A stretch of DNA of 64,000 nucleotides from an uncultured Moraxella sp. (GTDB lineage Bacteria > Pseudomonadota > Gammaproteobacteria > Pseudomonadales > Moraxellaceae), in NCBI GenBank assembly GCA_943908425.1, contig CALTTC010000004.1, positions 41,120-105,119 of the forward strand. Direction: 5' to 3'. The position numbers were made by a program, and so were the translations under genes. The first letter of the stretch is position 1. Each line of letters opens with the position of its first letter. Shown here piece after piece: positions 9,051-18,467 of the stretch. Below the pieces are notes generated by a model. It searched no databases. It was given only the letters and a program-made list of their open reading frames with translations, and had not been told where the DNA came from.

Positions 9051-10298
9051 ATGTCTAAGTTGCCCGAGCGCCCGCTTGTCAATGCCAAGCTGATTCAAGA
9101 AAGTCTTGTTAAATCACAGCCCAGTTTTATTTTAATGTTAAGTGCCGCGGTACTCTTTGTTGCCAGTTTGTGGCTGATGCTAGATTTATGGCTTGTGCTA
9201 TTTGCCTCCATTTTGGTGGCGGTATTGATGGTAAGCCTTGCGGATTTATTAAAGCGTGCGCCATTTATTGGGGGATATTTTGGTAAATTACCCCACAGCT
9301 TTGCGGTGATTACAGTTGGGACGGTGCTGACAGCCTTGCTTGTCGGGCTTGGGGTGATGTTTGGCAATGATTTGATTTTGCAACTTGGGGCAATGAAAGC
9401 GGCACTACCGTCTGCCATTAAGCAACTGCGAGTCTATGGCGAGTCCATTCCTTTTGCTAGTCATTGGATTGCCCAGCAAGAAGTATTTAATACAACCGAT
9501 AGTCGGGCGGTAAGCACGTTATTTAATGCCTTATCCAATGCTATTACCCTAACCCCAAAGATGATTAGCGGTATCCTTGGCGGGATTACTACCTGTGCGG
9601 CGATTATCTTGGTTGGGCTGTTTTTTGCGATGTCGCCACAGGTGTATATGCGTGGCTTTATCCGCTTGATTGCCCCTAAGCACCGTGACAAAGGCACGTA
9701 TTTGTTGCACCGCTCCTATGTTGCCTTGCAGCGCTGGCTTGTTGGGCAATTTATCGTGATGAGCTTTGTGGGTATCACAACAACGCTTGGGCTGTATTTG
9801 ATGAAGATACCCTTTGCTTTGGCACTGGGGTTTTTGGCGTTTTTGTTGGACTTTATTCCCGTATTGGGTCCGTGGATTACCGCCATTCCTTTATTGCTTG
9901 TAACGCTGTTATTCGCTCCTGATATGCTGATGTGGGTGATGGCGCTCACGGTGGTGATACAGCAGTTAGAAAGCTATGTGGTCGCCCCCATTGTTCAAGA
10001 CCGCTTGGTGAGTCTACCGCCTGTGGCGTTGTTATTGTCGCAGCTGATTATGGGGACACTGACGGGCTTTTTGGGTATTGCTCTTGCTACGCCTTTGATT
10101 GTGGTGATGATTGTGTGGGTACAGATTTTGTATGTGAAATTTGTGTTGGGTGATTACCAAATTGCTATTATGGGGCAATCCGACCGTGAGATTAAAGATG
10201 ACCCCTTTAACGCCTTGCCGAAGGGGACGGTATATGCTGATGATATGCGTCTACAAATGAGTGAAGGGGCAACGCTTGCCCCTGATGACGACAAATAA
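9051..10298 (+). CDS. AI-2E (PerM/YdiK-type) family transporter
   Basis: 415 residues with about eight membrane helices in the arrangement of the AI-2E family: two helix pairs at the N-terminus (about 30-90), a cytosolic/periplasmic stretch, then a hydrophobic C-terminal half with the family segment LGFLAFLLDFIPVLGPWITA (about 263-285). Known members include TqsA, reported to export the AI-2 signal, and Na+/H+ antiporter-like proteins; the substrate here cannot be read. A hydrophilic 45-residue tail (SDREIKDDPFNAL) extends into the cytosol. The ATG at 9051 is preferred to the GTG at 9042, since neither has a strong ribosome site. Its stop is three bases from the stop of the convergent efflux operon. 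Confidence 0.88.
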   Translation: MSKLPERPLVNAKLIQESLVKSQPSFILMLSAAVLFVASLWLMLDLWLVLFASILVAVLMVSLADLLKRAPFIGGYFGKLPHSFAVITVGTVLTALLVGLGVMFGNDLILQLGAMKAALPSAIKQLRVYGESIPFASHWIAQQEVFNTTDSRAVSTLFNALSNAITLTPKMISGILGGITTCAAIILVGLFFAMSPQVYMRGFIRLIAPKHRDKGTYLLHRSYVALQRWLVGQFIVMSFVGITTTLGLYLMKIPFALALGFLAFLLDFIPVLGPWITAIPLLLVTLLFAPDMLMWVMALTVVIQQLESYVVAPIVQDRLVSLPPVALLLSQLIMGTLTGFLGIALATPLIVVMIVWVQILYVKFVLGDYQIAIMGQSDREIKDDPFNALPKGTVYADDMRLQMSEGATLAPDDDK

Positions 10299-10301
10299 CC
10301 G

Positions 10302-11981
10302 TTATGGCGCGGTGTTCGGTGTCGTAACGGCGGGATTGTCTGGGATAACCAGCGGTGGCGTGGCGCTTGGATTGTGAATGGCAAGATTGCTTGGTGTGTC
10401 AGTTACTGGCAAACTTGGTGTAACAGGTATCGTGCTTGACAGTGTCTCAAGCTCTGCCGGGCTGGCAAGTCTTGCCGGTGTCATCGCTGCCGTTTGGGTG
10501 GCGCTATCAACAATTTGTGTCGCATCCAAAGTTGCACCGCCACCCAAGGCTTGATATAGCTCAATTTGGCTGAGTACTTTTTGTAATTCTAGATTTAAAA
10601 TCTGTTGTTGAATGGCAAACAGCGACCGCTCGGCATCTAATACGTCTAGATAATTGGCAAGCCCAGACCGAAAAATAGCATAAGCGATGTCATAGGTTTG
10701 CTGGTAGTTTTTTTGTAGGCGGTATTGTGCGGCAAGCTGGGCGTCCAAGTAGGCACGCGTGGCAAGCACGTCATTAACTTCACGAAAGGCGGTCTGAATG
10801 GTGCCTTCATAGGCGGCAAGTTTTTGTTGTTGGTCAAGCACTGCTGTATCATAGTTTGCTTGTCTTGCCCCAGCGTCAAAAATCGGTAAGGTGATTTTAG
10901 GACCAAATGACCACGCTAAGGCATTGCTACTAAACAGCTTGGTTAAATCATCGCTTGCCAGTCCAATATTACCGCTTAGGCTGATATTAGGGAAAAACGC
11001 AGCACGCGCCACATCAATGTTCGCCCCAGCGGCTTTTAGGGTATACTCGGCTTGGACAATATCGGGGCGGTAGTAGAGTAGCTCGCTTGGCAGACCAGCA
11101 CTTAATAGCACAGGCGAGACAAGCCCAGTGATGGCAGGTTCTGGCATTAGCTCGGCAGGGATAGGCGCGCCAACCAATAATTGCAAGGCGTTTTGTTGTT
11201 TTAATAGCGTGCTTTTGGCGTTCATCACCGCCAGGCGGGCATTTTCCAGCGAAGCTTCGGCTTGCAGGCTAGGACTGCGTGAATCGATACCGGCTTGAAA
11301 GCGTCGCTGGGTGATATATAAAGAATGCTCACGGCTTTTGACGGTGCTTTCGGCAAGTATGATTTGTGCTTGCGTGTAGCTAATATTGCTATACATCTGG
11401 GCGATATTAGCAATCAAGCTAATTTGCACGCTGTCTTTGGCAGCGCTGGTTGCTAGATAACTTTGCAGGGCTTGTTCTTTTAGAGCGGCAATCTTACCCC
11501 AAAAATCCAGCTCATAGCTTGGCATGCCTAAGCCGATATTGTAACTATCGCTACTCAAGCGCTGTCCTAATTGACGTTGCCCGCCGTGCGTATAGCTACC
11601 GCTTGCGCCGACGCTTGGCAGACTATTGGCATTGGCAATTTGATATTGTGCCGCAACTTTTTGGATAGCTAAGGTGGCTTGTTCTAAGTTTTTATTGTTG
11701 GCAAGCCCAAGGGTGATTAGTGCTTTTAATTTGTCATCGTCATAAAAATCTTGCCAGCGACTTCCAGCAACACTTGGGGCAGCTGATATTGGCGCGGTTA
11801 CAGGGCTGACAGCTACAGGGCTTGTAGTTATAGGATTTGACGCTACTGCGGTAACGGGGGTAAAGGGCTCGCTAAGCGGTAAATTGGGCTCAGCAAGTAC
11901 CACGCTTGGCGCAGGGGCTACTGTGGTACAAGCGCTCATTGCCATACTAATGGCGGATAACGCAAATAGGCGATATTTCAT
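10302..11981 (-). CDS. RND efflux outer membrane factor (OprM/CusC-type lipoprotein)
   Basis: 559 residues. The lipobox MSAC gives a lipidated Cys18. Two outer-membrane-efflux repeats follow, about 75-280 and 290-480, with family segments YELDFWGK and ISLIANIAQMY in the first and PDIVQAEYTLKAAGANID in the second. It is the trimeric exit duct of a tripartite pump. It is the last gene of the adaptor-pump-duct operon, 12 nt after the pump gene. The family usually ends soon after the YQALGGG motif; here about 75 more residues rich in Pro, Thr and Ala follow, and the N-terminus after the lipid anchor is similarly Pro/Val/Thr-rich. Confidence 0.9.
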   Translation of the reverse strand: MKYRLFALSAISMAMSACTTVAPAPSVVLAEPNLPLSEPFTPVTAVASNPITTSPVAVSPVTAPISAAPSVAGSRWQDFYDDDKLKALITLGLANNKNLEQATLAIQKVAAQYQIANANSLPSVGASGSYTHGGQRQLGQRLSSDSYNIGLGMPSYELDFWGKIAALKEQALQSYLATSAAKDSVQISLIANIAQMYSNISYTQAQIILAESTVKSREHSLYITQRRFQAGIDSRSPSLQAEASLENARLAVMNAKSTLLKQQNALQLLVGAPIPAELMPEPAITGLVSPVLLSAGLPSELLYYRPDIVQAEYTLKAAGANIDVARAAFFPNISLSGNIGLASDDLTKLFSSNALAWSFGPKITLPIFDAGARQANYDTAVLDQQQKLAAYEGTIQTAFREVNDVLATRAYLDAQLAAQYRLQKNYQQTYDIAYAIFRSGLANYLDVLDAERSLFAIQQQILNLELQKVLSQIELYQALGGGATLDATQIVDSATQTAAMTPARLASPAELETLSSTIPVTPSLPVTDTPSNLAIHNPSATPPLVIPDNPAVTTPNTAP

Positions 11982-11993
11982 AAAGTCTCCAGA

Positions 11994-14900
11994 TTAAGTA
12001 GGGCGGTGCGTGCCTTTATAAGGGAATAAGGTGCGCACCCATATATAGAACATCGGAATAAAAAATATGCCCAAAAAGGTGGCGGTCAATACCCCACCGA
12101 TAACGCTTGTGCCGACAGCATTTTGGCTACCAGACCCTGCCCCTGTCGCCAACGCCAAAGGTAGCACACCCACGCCAAAGGCAAGCGAGGTCATAATAAT
12201 GGGGCGTAAGCGCATACGCGCGGCTTGCATTACGGCATCTTTTAGGGAATGCCCCGTGGCTTGTAGCTCTTTGGCAAATTCAATAATCAAAATGGCGTTT
12301 TTGGCGGATAAGCCAATGACTGTGAGTAGCCCAACTTGTAAATATACGTCATTGGCCAGTCCGCGCAGTGCTGTAAACACCACCGCGCCCACGACCCCAA
12401 GCGGAATAACCAACATCACCGAAAATGGAATGGACCAGCTCTCATACAGCGCCGCAAGGCATAAAAACACCACCAGCATAGAAAGAGCATACAAAAGCGG
12501 TGCTTGTCCGCCAGCGATTTTTTCTTGGAGTGACAGCCCCGTCCATTCATAGCTGATGCCCTCGGGAAGCTTGTCGATCATTTGCTCAATGCTTGCCATC
12601 GCCGTACCGCTAGACGCCCCGGGCGCCGCTGTTCCTGAGATTGCCATTGTTGGTAGACCGTTGTAGCGTGCCAGCATTGGACTGCCGTATTCCCAGCGGC
12701 TACTGGCAAAGGCGCCAAAGTTAATCATCTGCCCGTCGCTATTGCGCACATACCATTTATTGATATCTTCGGGCACCACGCGACTATTGGCATCGCCTTG
12801 CACATACACCCGTTTTAGGCGTCCACGGTCAATAAAGTCATTGACATAAGCACCGCCCCACGCTTGGGCAATGGTCGCATTGACACTGCTAATAGGCAGA
12901 TTATAGGCGGCGGCTTGGGCGCTATTAATGTCTAGTTTTAGCTTGGGGGCATCTTCTTGTCCGCCTGGACGCACGCTGGCAATCGCTGGGTCTTGCATTG
13001 CCATCCCCATCAGCATATTGCGCGCCTCTACAAGACTTGCGTGTCCCACACCGCCAGCATCTTGCAGTTGCAATTCAAAGCCACCACTATTGTCAAAGCC
13101 TTGGATGGGTGGTGGCGCTAGGGGAAAAATAAAACTTGCTTCAGGAATGATGGCGTTTAATGCCATTGCTTTTTTGGCGATGGTTTGGGCGCTATTTTCT
13201 TTGCCTTGACGTGCTGACCAGTCTTTTAGTTTGACAAAAGACATACCAGCATTTTGTCCGCCACCGCCAAAACTAAAGCCAGAGATCGTAAATACCGACT
13301 CAATATTATCCGCCTCATTATTTTGATAATAATCGGCGGTTTTTGCCATCACTGCTTGGGTTTCATCAAGCGTGGCGCCTGCTGGCAGTTGTACTAAGGT
13401 CATCAGCACGCCTTGGTCTTCATCAGGGACAAACGCTGGCGGCAGACGTAAAAAGACAACCGCCATTACCCCAACAATTAGGGCGTATAGCCCCAAAAAT
13501 GCTAATTTGGCGTGAAAAGTTCTACCAACAAAGCGTTCGTATTTTTGACTGGCGCGGACAAAAAAGCGGTTAAATGCCCCAAAAAATCCTGTTGTCTTGT
13601 GGGTTGTGCGTTTTAATAAAGTGGCACATAACGCAGGGGTAAAAATTAGTGCTACCGCCGCCGATAGGAGCATACTCGTGATTAAAGTCAAGGCAAATTG
13701 GCGATAAATCACCCCAGTTGAGCCACTAAAGAAAATCATTGGCACAAAAACCACCGACAAGATAAGCGCAATACCAATCACTACTCGGCTAATCTCACTC
13801 ATAGATTGCACAGTAGCGGCAAAGACCGTGATATGTGGATTTTCTTGTAAAATGCGCTCCACGTTTTCCACCACGACAATGGCATCGTCCACCAATAAGC
13901 CAATGGCAAGTACAAGCGCGAACATCGTCAAAATATTGACGCTATAATCCAACAGACCAAGCACCGCAAACGTGCCTAAAATCACAACTGGCACGGCAAG
14001 GGTAGGAATCAATGTCGCACGCCAATTTTGTAAAAACAAAAACATCACCAAAAACACAAGAATAATGGCTTCAATCAAGGTTTTGACAACTTGTTCAATG
14101 GATAAGCGTACAAAGGGTGTGGTGTCGTAGGGCACGACCATGCTTAGCCCTTGGGGAAAATTTTTGGCAAGACTATCAAAGCGCGCGCCCACCGCTTGGC
14201 GTACGGCTAAGGCGTTAGAACTGGGTGCTAGCATAATTGCCATACCTGCCGCTTCTTTGCCATTGTAGCGCATAATTGTGCTGTAGTTTTCGCTGCCTAA
14301 TTCTACCTTGGCGACGTCTTTTAAGCGCACGCTTGCACCATCAGTGCTGGTTTTTAAAAGAATGTTGCCAAATTCTTCTGGTGTTTGGAGATAGCTTTGC
14401 ACACTGACGGTGGCGTTGATCACGCTTCGGTCGTTATTGGTTGGTAGTGACGCTAATTGCCCTGCCGATACTTGCACGTTTTGGGCGCGAATGGCATTGA
14501 TGATATCGCTTGGCATCAGGGCATAGGCGCGCAGCTGTTCGGGATTTAGCCATACGCGCATTGCATAGGGCGCACCAAAGACGTTGATAGCGCCCACGCC
14601 CTCTACCCGACTAATGGGGTCAGCAAGGTTACTGCTAATATAGTCGGCGATATCAGACTGGCTCATACTGCCATCTTCGGAAATAAACGCCGCCACCATC
14701 AAAAAATCGCTGGCGGATTTTTGTACATTGACGCCTTGACGCTGTACCACCTCAGGGAGAGCGCTACTAGCGGCTTGCAATTTATTTTGTACTTGCACTT
14801 GTGCGGTATCTGGGTCAATGCCGTTTTCAAAGGTTAAGCTCACCGATGCCGCCCCTGCCGCTGACGAGCTAGATGACATATACATCAAGCCATCTAAGCC

Positions 14901-15110
14901 TTTCATCTGCCGTTCAATAACTTGGGTAACGGAATTTTCAATGGTTTCGGCATCGGCACCAGGGTAGACGGCATTGACCGAAATGGTAGTTGGGGCAATT
15001 TGTGGGTATTGCTCAATGGGCAACCCACGCAAGGTGATAATCCCAACCAACATAATCAAGATGGCGATTACCCACGCAAAAATTGGTCTTTCAATAAAAA
15101 AACGAGACAT
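11994..15110 (-). CDS. RND multidrug efflux pump, MexB/AcrB type
   Basis: 1038 residues, the standard length of HAE1-type RND pumps. It starts MSRFFIERPIFAWVIAI and has twelve predicted helices in two halves, two large periplasmic porter/docking loops, and the proton-relay aspartate pair in LLVDDAIVVVENVE (about 405-407, equivalent to AcrB D407/D408). The loop segment GMAIMLAPSSNAL and the second-half TVIGLSAKNAILIIEFA match drug pumps rather than metal pumps. It works as a trimer with the adaptor and duct encoded on either side, driven by proton flow. Exact substrates are not readable. No TetR or two-component regulator lies beside the operon, so control must be from elsewhere or by another mechanism. 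Confidence 0.95.
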   Translation of the reverse strand: MSRFFIERPIFAWVIAILIMLVGIITLRGLPIEQYPQIAPTTISVNAVYPGADAETIENSVTQVIERQMKGLDGLMYMSSSSSAAGAASVSLTFENGIDPDTAQVQVQNKLQAASSALPEVVQRQGVNVQKSASDFLMVAAFISEDGSMSQSDIADYISSNLADPISRVEGVGAINVFGAPYAMRVWLNPEQLRAYALMPSDIINAIRAQNVQVSAGQLASLPTNNDRSVINATVSVQSYLQTPEEFGNILLKTSTDGASVRLKDVAKVELGSENYSTIMRYNGKEAAGMAIMLAPSSNALAVRQAVGARFDSLAKNFPQGLSMVVPYDTTPFVRLSIEQVVKTLIEAIILVFLVMFLFLQNWRATLIPTLAVPVVILGTFAVLGLLDYSVNILTMFALVLAIGLLVDDAIVVVENVERILQENPHITVFAATVQSMSEISRVVIGIALILSVVFVPMIFFSGSTGVIYRQFALTLITSMLLSAAVALIFTPALCATLLKRTTHKTTGFFGAFNRFFVRASQKYERFVGRTFHAKLAFLGLYALIVGVMAVVFLRLPPAFVPDEDQGVLMTLVQLPAGATLDETQAVMAKTADYYQNNEADNIESVFTISGFSFGGGGQNAGMSFVKLKDWSARQGKENSAQTIAKKAMALNAIIPEASFIFPLAPPPIQGFDNSGGFELQLQDAGGVGHASLVEARNMLMGMAMQDPAIASVRPGGQEDAPKLKLDINSAQAAAYNLPISSVNATIAQAWGGAYVNDFIDRGRLKRVYVQGDANSRVVPEDINKWYVRNSDGQMINFGAFASSRWEYGSPMLARYNGLPTMAISGTAAPGASSGTAMASIEQMIDKLPEGISYEWTGLSLQEKIAGGQAPLLYALSMLVVFLCLAALYESWSIPFSVMLVIPLGVVGAVVFTALRGLANDVYLQVGLLTVIGLSAKNAILIIEFAKELQATGHSLKDAVMQAARMRLRPIIMTSLAFGVGVLPLALATGAGSGSQNAVGTSVIGGVLTATFLGIFFIPMFYIWVRTLFPYKGTHRPT

Positions 15111-15138
15111 ACGTAACTTCTAACCTTAGTTGGGATAA

Positions 15139-16632
15139 TCAATCAGCTTGGCGTAGCGCTTCAGCCTCTTCAGGTGATAGACCTTCTATCGCTGGCTCAG
15201 TGGGCGGACTAGGCGGCGCAACTGGGGCAGATGGCGCGGCGCTAGGTTTGGGCGCTTCTTGTGTTGGCGCGGATGGCGTTGGGGTTGCCTGTACTGGCGT
15301 TGGCACTGGCTGTGCAGGTGGAGTAGGGGTGCTAGCACTGGCGGTTTGGTTTGGTGCGGTCGCTAACACGCTGTTATGCCCGCTAGGCACTGGAGCGCTA
15401 TTGCCTGTAGCGTTAGCTTTGGCAGGTTTAATGCTGACCACTTGCTCTGGCTTAAGTTTTGCACCACCTACTGTGACCACTTTATCGCCGTTACTTAATC
15501 CGCCAGTGACCAGCCATTGCCCTTCGTGGGTGCCAGAAATGGTAATATCGCGAAGCAGTACCTTGTTATCTGCGCCCACGACATACACTTGTGGCGTACC
15601 TTGTGGCGTACGCGTCACCGCTGTTTGTGGTAGAAGTGTGGCGTTATTCACCACCGTTTGGTTAATATGAGCATTGACATACATGCCCGGCAGGAGTAGT
15701 TGTTCAGGATTGGGGAAGATTGCACGCAATTTTACGGTGCCGGTCGTTTCATCCACTTGAGCATTAGATAGCGTAAGTTGTCCAGTGGCTGGGTAGGTGC
15801 TACCGTCCTCTAAGGTTAAGGTTACCGCCATTGTGCCAACGCTTGCCTCGCCACTAGCAAGCTGTTCGCGCAAGCGCAAAATCTCCGCCGCCGATTGAGC
15901 AATATCCACATAAATAGGGTCAAGACGGGAGATGGTCACAAGGCTATTAGCTTGTCCTGCTGAGACTAGCGCGCCTTTTGTGACGCTAGAAATGCCACTT
16001 TTGCCAGTTAGGGGCGCGCGCACAATCGTTCTATTTAAGTCCAGCTGACTTGCCGCTAACCCTGCCTCCGCGGCGCGTACCGTTGCCTCACTGCTGGCAA
16101 TATTAGCCTCCGCTTGGCGTACCCCTGCCTCGGCAGTGCGCACGGCGGTGACGGCATTGTCGTAGGCTTGGCGTGATATCGCCTCAATCTCTAGTAGCCC
16201 CTGCATTCTATTTAAATCCGCAACTGCTTGGTCGTGCAGGGCTTTTTTACTCGCTAAGGTCGCTTGAGCGGTCGTGACATTGGCGCGTGCTTGGTTAAGT
16301 GCCGCCTCTGCCCCTGCCACAGAGCTGGCGTAATTGTCGGTGTTAATGCGATACAGGGGCTGTCCGGCTTGTACCATCGCCCCTTCTTGGAACAAAATCT
16401 CGTCAATCATCCCACTCACTTGTGGGCGCACCTCCGATATCTCGGTCGCTACAGTTCTACCTGCCAAGGCTTGTGTGCTAGCAATTGGCTCTAAGGTCAC
16501 CACTTGCACTTCCACAGTGGGGGGCGGCATTTCTTGCTGGCTTGCCGCTTGGTCGTTGTGTTTGTTACAGGCAGTTAATGTGGTCAAAGCCAAGGCGGTG
16601 CACACAGCCAGCGTGCGAAGAGAAAACGTCAT
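15139..16632 (-). CDS. RND efflux periplasmic adaptor, MexA/AcrA type
   Basis: 497 residues, first gene of the operon. Lipoprotein signal with lipobox LTAC (Cys22), then the adaptor core: lipoyl half-motifs (around PQVSGMIDEILFQEG and TIVRAPLTGKSG), an alanine-rich coiled-coil hairpin (about 95-195), and beta-barrel and membrane-proximal domains to about 400. The remaining 95 residues are a Pro/Ala/Thr/Ser-rich tail ending in EGLSPEEAEALRQAD. AcrA/MexA proteins are about 380-400 residues and lack such a tail. The start ATG has TAAGGG eight bases upstream. The next gene, the pump, begins 28 nt after its stop. Confidence 0.92.
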   Translation of the reverse strand: MTFSLRTLAVCTALALTTLTACNKHNDQAASQQEMPPPTVEVQVVTLEPIASTQALAGRTVATEISEVRPQVSGMIDEILFQEGAMVQAGQPLYRINTDNYASSVAGAEAALNQARANVTTAQATLASKKALHDQAVADLNRMQGLLEIEAISRQAYDNAVTAVRTAEAGVRQAEANIASSEATVRAAEAGLAASQLDLNRTIVRAPLTGKSGISSVTKGALVSAGQANSLVTISRLDPIYVDIAQSAAEILRLREQLASGEASVGTMAVTLTLEDGSTYPATGQLTLSNAQVDETTGTVKLRAIFPNPEQLLLPGMYVNAHINQTVVNNATLLPQTAVTRTPQGTPQVYVVGADNKVLLRDITISGTHEGQWLVTGGLSNGDKVVTVGGAKLKPEQVVSIKPAKANATGNSAPVPSGHNSVLATAPNQTASASTPTPPAQPVPTPVQATPTPSAPTQEAPKPSAAPSAPVAPPSPPTEPAIEGLSPEEAEALRQAD

Positions 16633-16829
16633 AAAAACCCTTAAGAAAGTACGGACGCTACAGTCGGCAGGCGTGGTAATTAATATAATAAACGCCCAAA
16701 TTTAATAAACAACTGTAGGTTGATTTTTCGCTATTATACCTAAAAAAGCGCCTTGGCATAAGGTTTTTTTCTAACTCTTAGCCGATGGTTGGACAAAAAG
16801 ATTTTTTTAATAATTTTTTTGAAAAATGC

Positions 16830-16857
16830 TTGCCTTTTTAAAAATATTTGGTATCAT
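16830..16857 (+). promoter_or_regulatory. promoter of the tRNA-Cys/tRNA-Leu unit
   Basis: TTGCCT (16830-16835), 16-bp spacer, TATCAT (16852-16857). The predicted transcript start near 16864 lies about ten bases before the mature tRNA-Cys. Confidence 0.6.
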
Positions 16858-16874
16858 AGCAACTTCTAAAGCAA

Positions 16875-16948
16875 GGCTGGGTGGCAGAGTGGTTATGCAG
16901 CGGACTGCAACTCCGTGTACGCCGGTTCGATTCCGACCTCAGCCTCCA
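16875..16948 (+). tRNA. tRNA-Cys (GCA)
   Basis: 74-nt cloverleaf. The acceptor stem GGCTGGG pairs with CTCAGCC, with discriminator T and an encoded CCA end. The anticodon loop CTGCAAC contains GCA, and the T-arm reads CGGTTCGATTCCG. It is followed 48 nt later by tRNA-Leu in the same direction, so the two are probably co-transcribed. Confidence 0.97.
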
Positions 16949-16996
16949 TTAGTTATTTATATAGCCTAGCTTTATAATTAACAACAACCGCCCAAC

Positions 16997-17083
16997 GCCC
17001 GGGTGGTGAAATTGGTAGACACAAGGGATTTAAAATCCCTCGCTAGTAATAGCGTGCCGGTTCAAGTCCGGCCCCGGGCACCA
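16997..17083 (+). tRNA. tRNA-Leu (UAA)
   Basis: 87-nt class II tRNA with a long variable arm (CGCTAGTAATAGCG). The acceptor stem GCCCGGG pairs with CCCGGGC, the discriminator is A and CCA is encoded. The anticodon loop TTTAAAA contains TAA. Confidence 0.97.
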
Positions 17084-18438
17084 TCTTTTGATTAGTTTTT
17101 CTGCTAAACTTTCCTATCAATTCAATATTGCTTACCAATACAGACAATTATTTTTATATCATAAATTTAGTCATATTCTAAAATAGCTAAATTACTTGCT
17201 CTCACTAGCAATACCAAATTTCAATCAATTATTGCCCAAAAAACCTGCCAATATATCGTTTGGTTATTGTAAAGCTTGCTACAGTTTATAGTAAAAAGGT
17301 CAATATCAGGGTCTAAAAATAACAAATTGGCATTATAAAAAATGCTAGTAATGCACTTTATAAGAGATGATAAAAATTACCAATTCATACAGTAGAACTG
17401 TACAAGTGGTTTTTTGGCAAACACGCTAAAAACTAACTTTTAGATTATAAAAAACTGACAAGCTATTGCCGAAAACTGCCAGTAGATGAGTTTTAGTTGC
17501 CTAGAGTATAAAAAATAGGTTATGGTTTGTCTATGCTTATAATCTAGATACAATTAAGATTATCGCTTTAGTGGGCAAAACCGCTAAGATTGCAAGTCAA
17601 GTGTGTGTATAGAATACTGACTTTGATTTAACCCAGCGTAATAGCTGTCTTGTCTTAATATCGGCTTTAAAACAGGTAAACACTATACGGCTCACAAGGC
17701 GATAATAATTGTCTTAGGTAGAGTTTGGAGTGGATATTTAAAAAATTTGCTGTTTTGAAACAAGCTAACAAGCGCAGTTTAATTGACTATTTTGCTATGT
17801 TAATGATAATTAGGTTTGGTGAGTGTATTTTGTGTTGCGGTTATACATAAGCTAAGCATTAGCTTGGGAATGAATATATTGATAAGTTTGTGCGGTGATA
17901 TTAGACGGGCGAATAATTCTAAATAAAATTAACGCTTATCAATCAATTAAACCAAGTGTTTAGCTTACTATAAATTAACTCGTTGTCTTGGTCATTTAAC
18001 CTACTTTAATAAATAGCTTGTCCAAATAGTGTGTTGCTCATCTTTAAGTTATCCTAATCTAGGGTGTATTGATATATTATTTTCTATCTGCTTTATATGT
18101 AAAGGCTTCTAAATAGATTTTAAAAAGATATTATTCTAAAATTTGCTTTACAAAACTTTTAGTTATAACTATTTAATATAGCTTAGTGTTTTTGGCTTAT
18201 ATCAAATAGGTACTCTACAAGTTGCAATTAGCCTAATTTAACATCCAAATGACAAGGCTAAATAGGTGCGAGCAAAGTTTAGGCTTATCTTGCAAATACC
18301 GGCTATTAGTAAAAATTATAAGCATATCCTGCGCTAACTTTTGTTATCTCACAAGCTCATCTACTTAGCTTAGAACGACCGCGTGAAGTCAGCTTATCTG
18401 CTTAGCAATATATTTAAACTAAATCACAGCTTACCAAT
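17084..18438. other. long A+T-rich gene-free region after tRNA-Leu
   Basis: About 1.35 kb with stops in every frame and very low G+C in several stretches. It carries two copies of the word GCTTACCAAT, at 17130-17139 and 18429-18438, near its two ends. I recognise no coding remnant, tRNA fragment, integrase scar or structured RNA. It could be a decayed insertion site beside the tRNA or hold small RNAs not visible by eye. Confidence 0.55.
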
Positions 18439-18462
18439 AAAAAACCGCCTAAGTTGGCGGTT
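18439..18462 (-). terminator. intrinsic terminator of the dsbC-hom-lipoprotein operon
   Basis: On the minus strand, AACCGCC and GGCGGTT arms with a 6-nt loop are followed by a T-rich tract (TTTTATT). It lies directly after the small lipoprotein stop. Confidence 0.8.
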
Positions 18463-18467
18463 CATGT

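Noticed and set aside
12067..12552. Open frame of 161 codons on the plus strand
   Set aside because: It lies fully antisense within the RND pump gene, which has clear protein signatures in its own frame.
15200..15670. Open frame of 156 codons on the plus strand, Gly/Ala/Val-rich
   Set aside because: It is the antisense of the Pro/Ala/Thr-rich adaptor tail; the composition is a by-product of that sequence and there is no ribosome site.
17084..18438. Hidden small genes in the gap after tRNA-Leu
   Set aside because: Very low G+C, stops in all frames, no start with ribosome site leading to a plausible protein.
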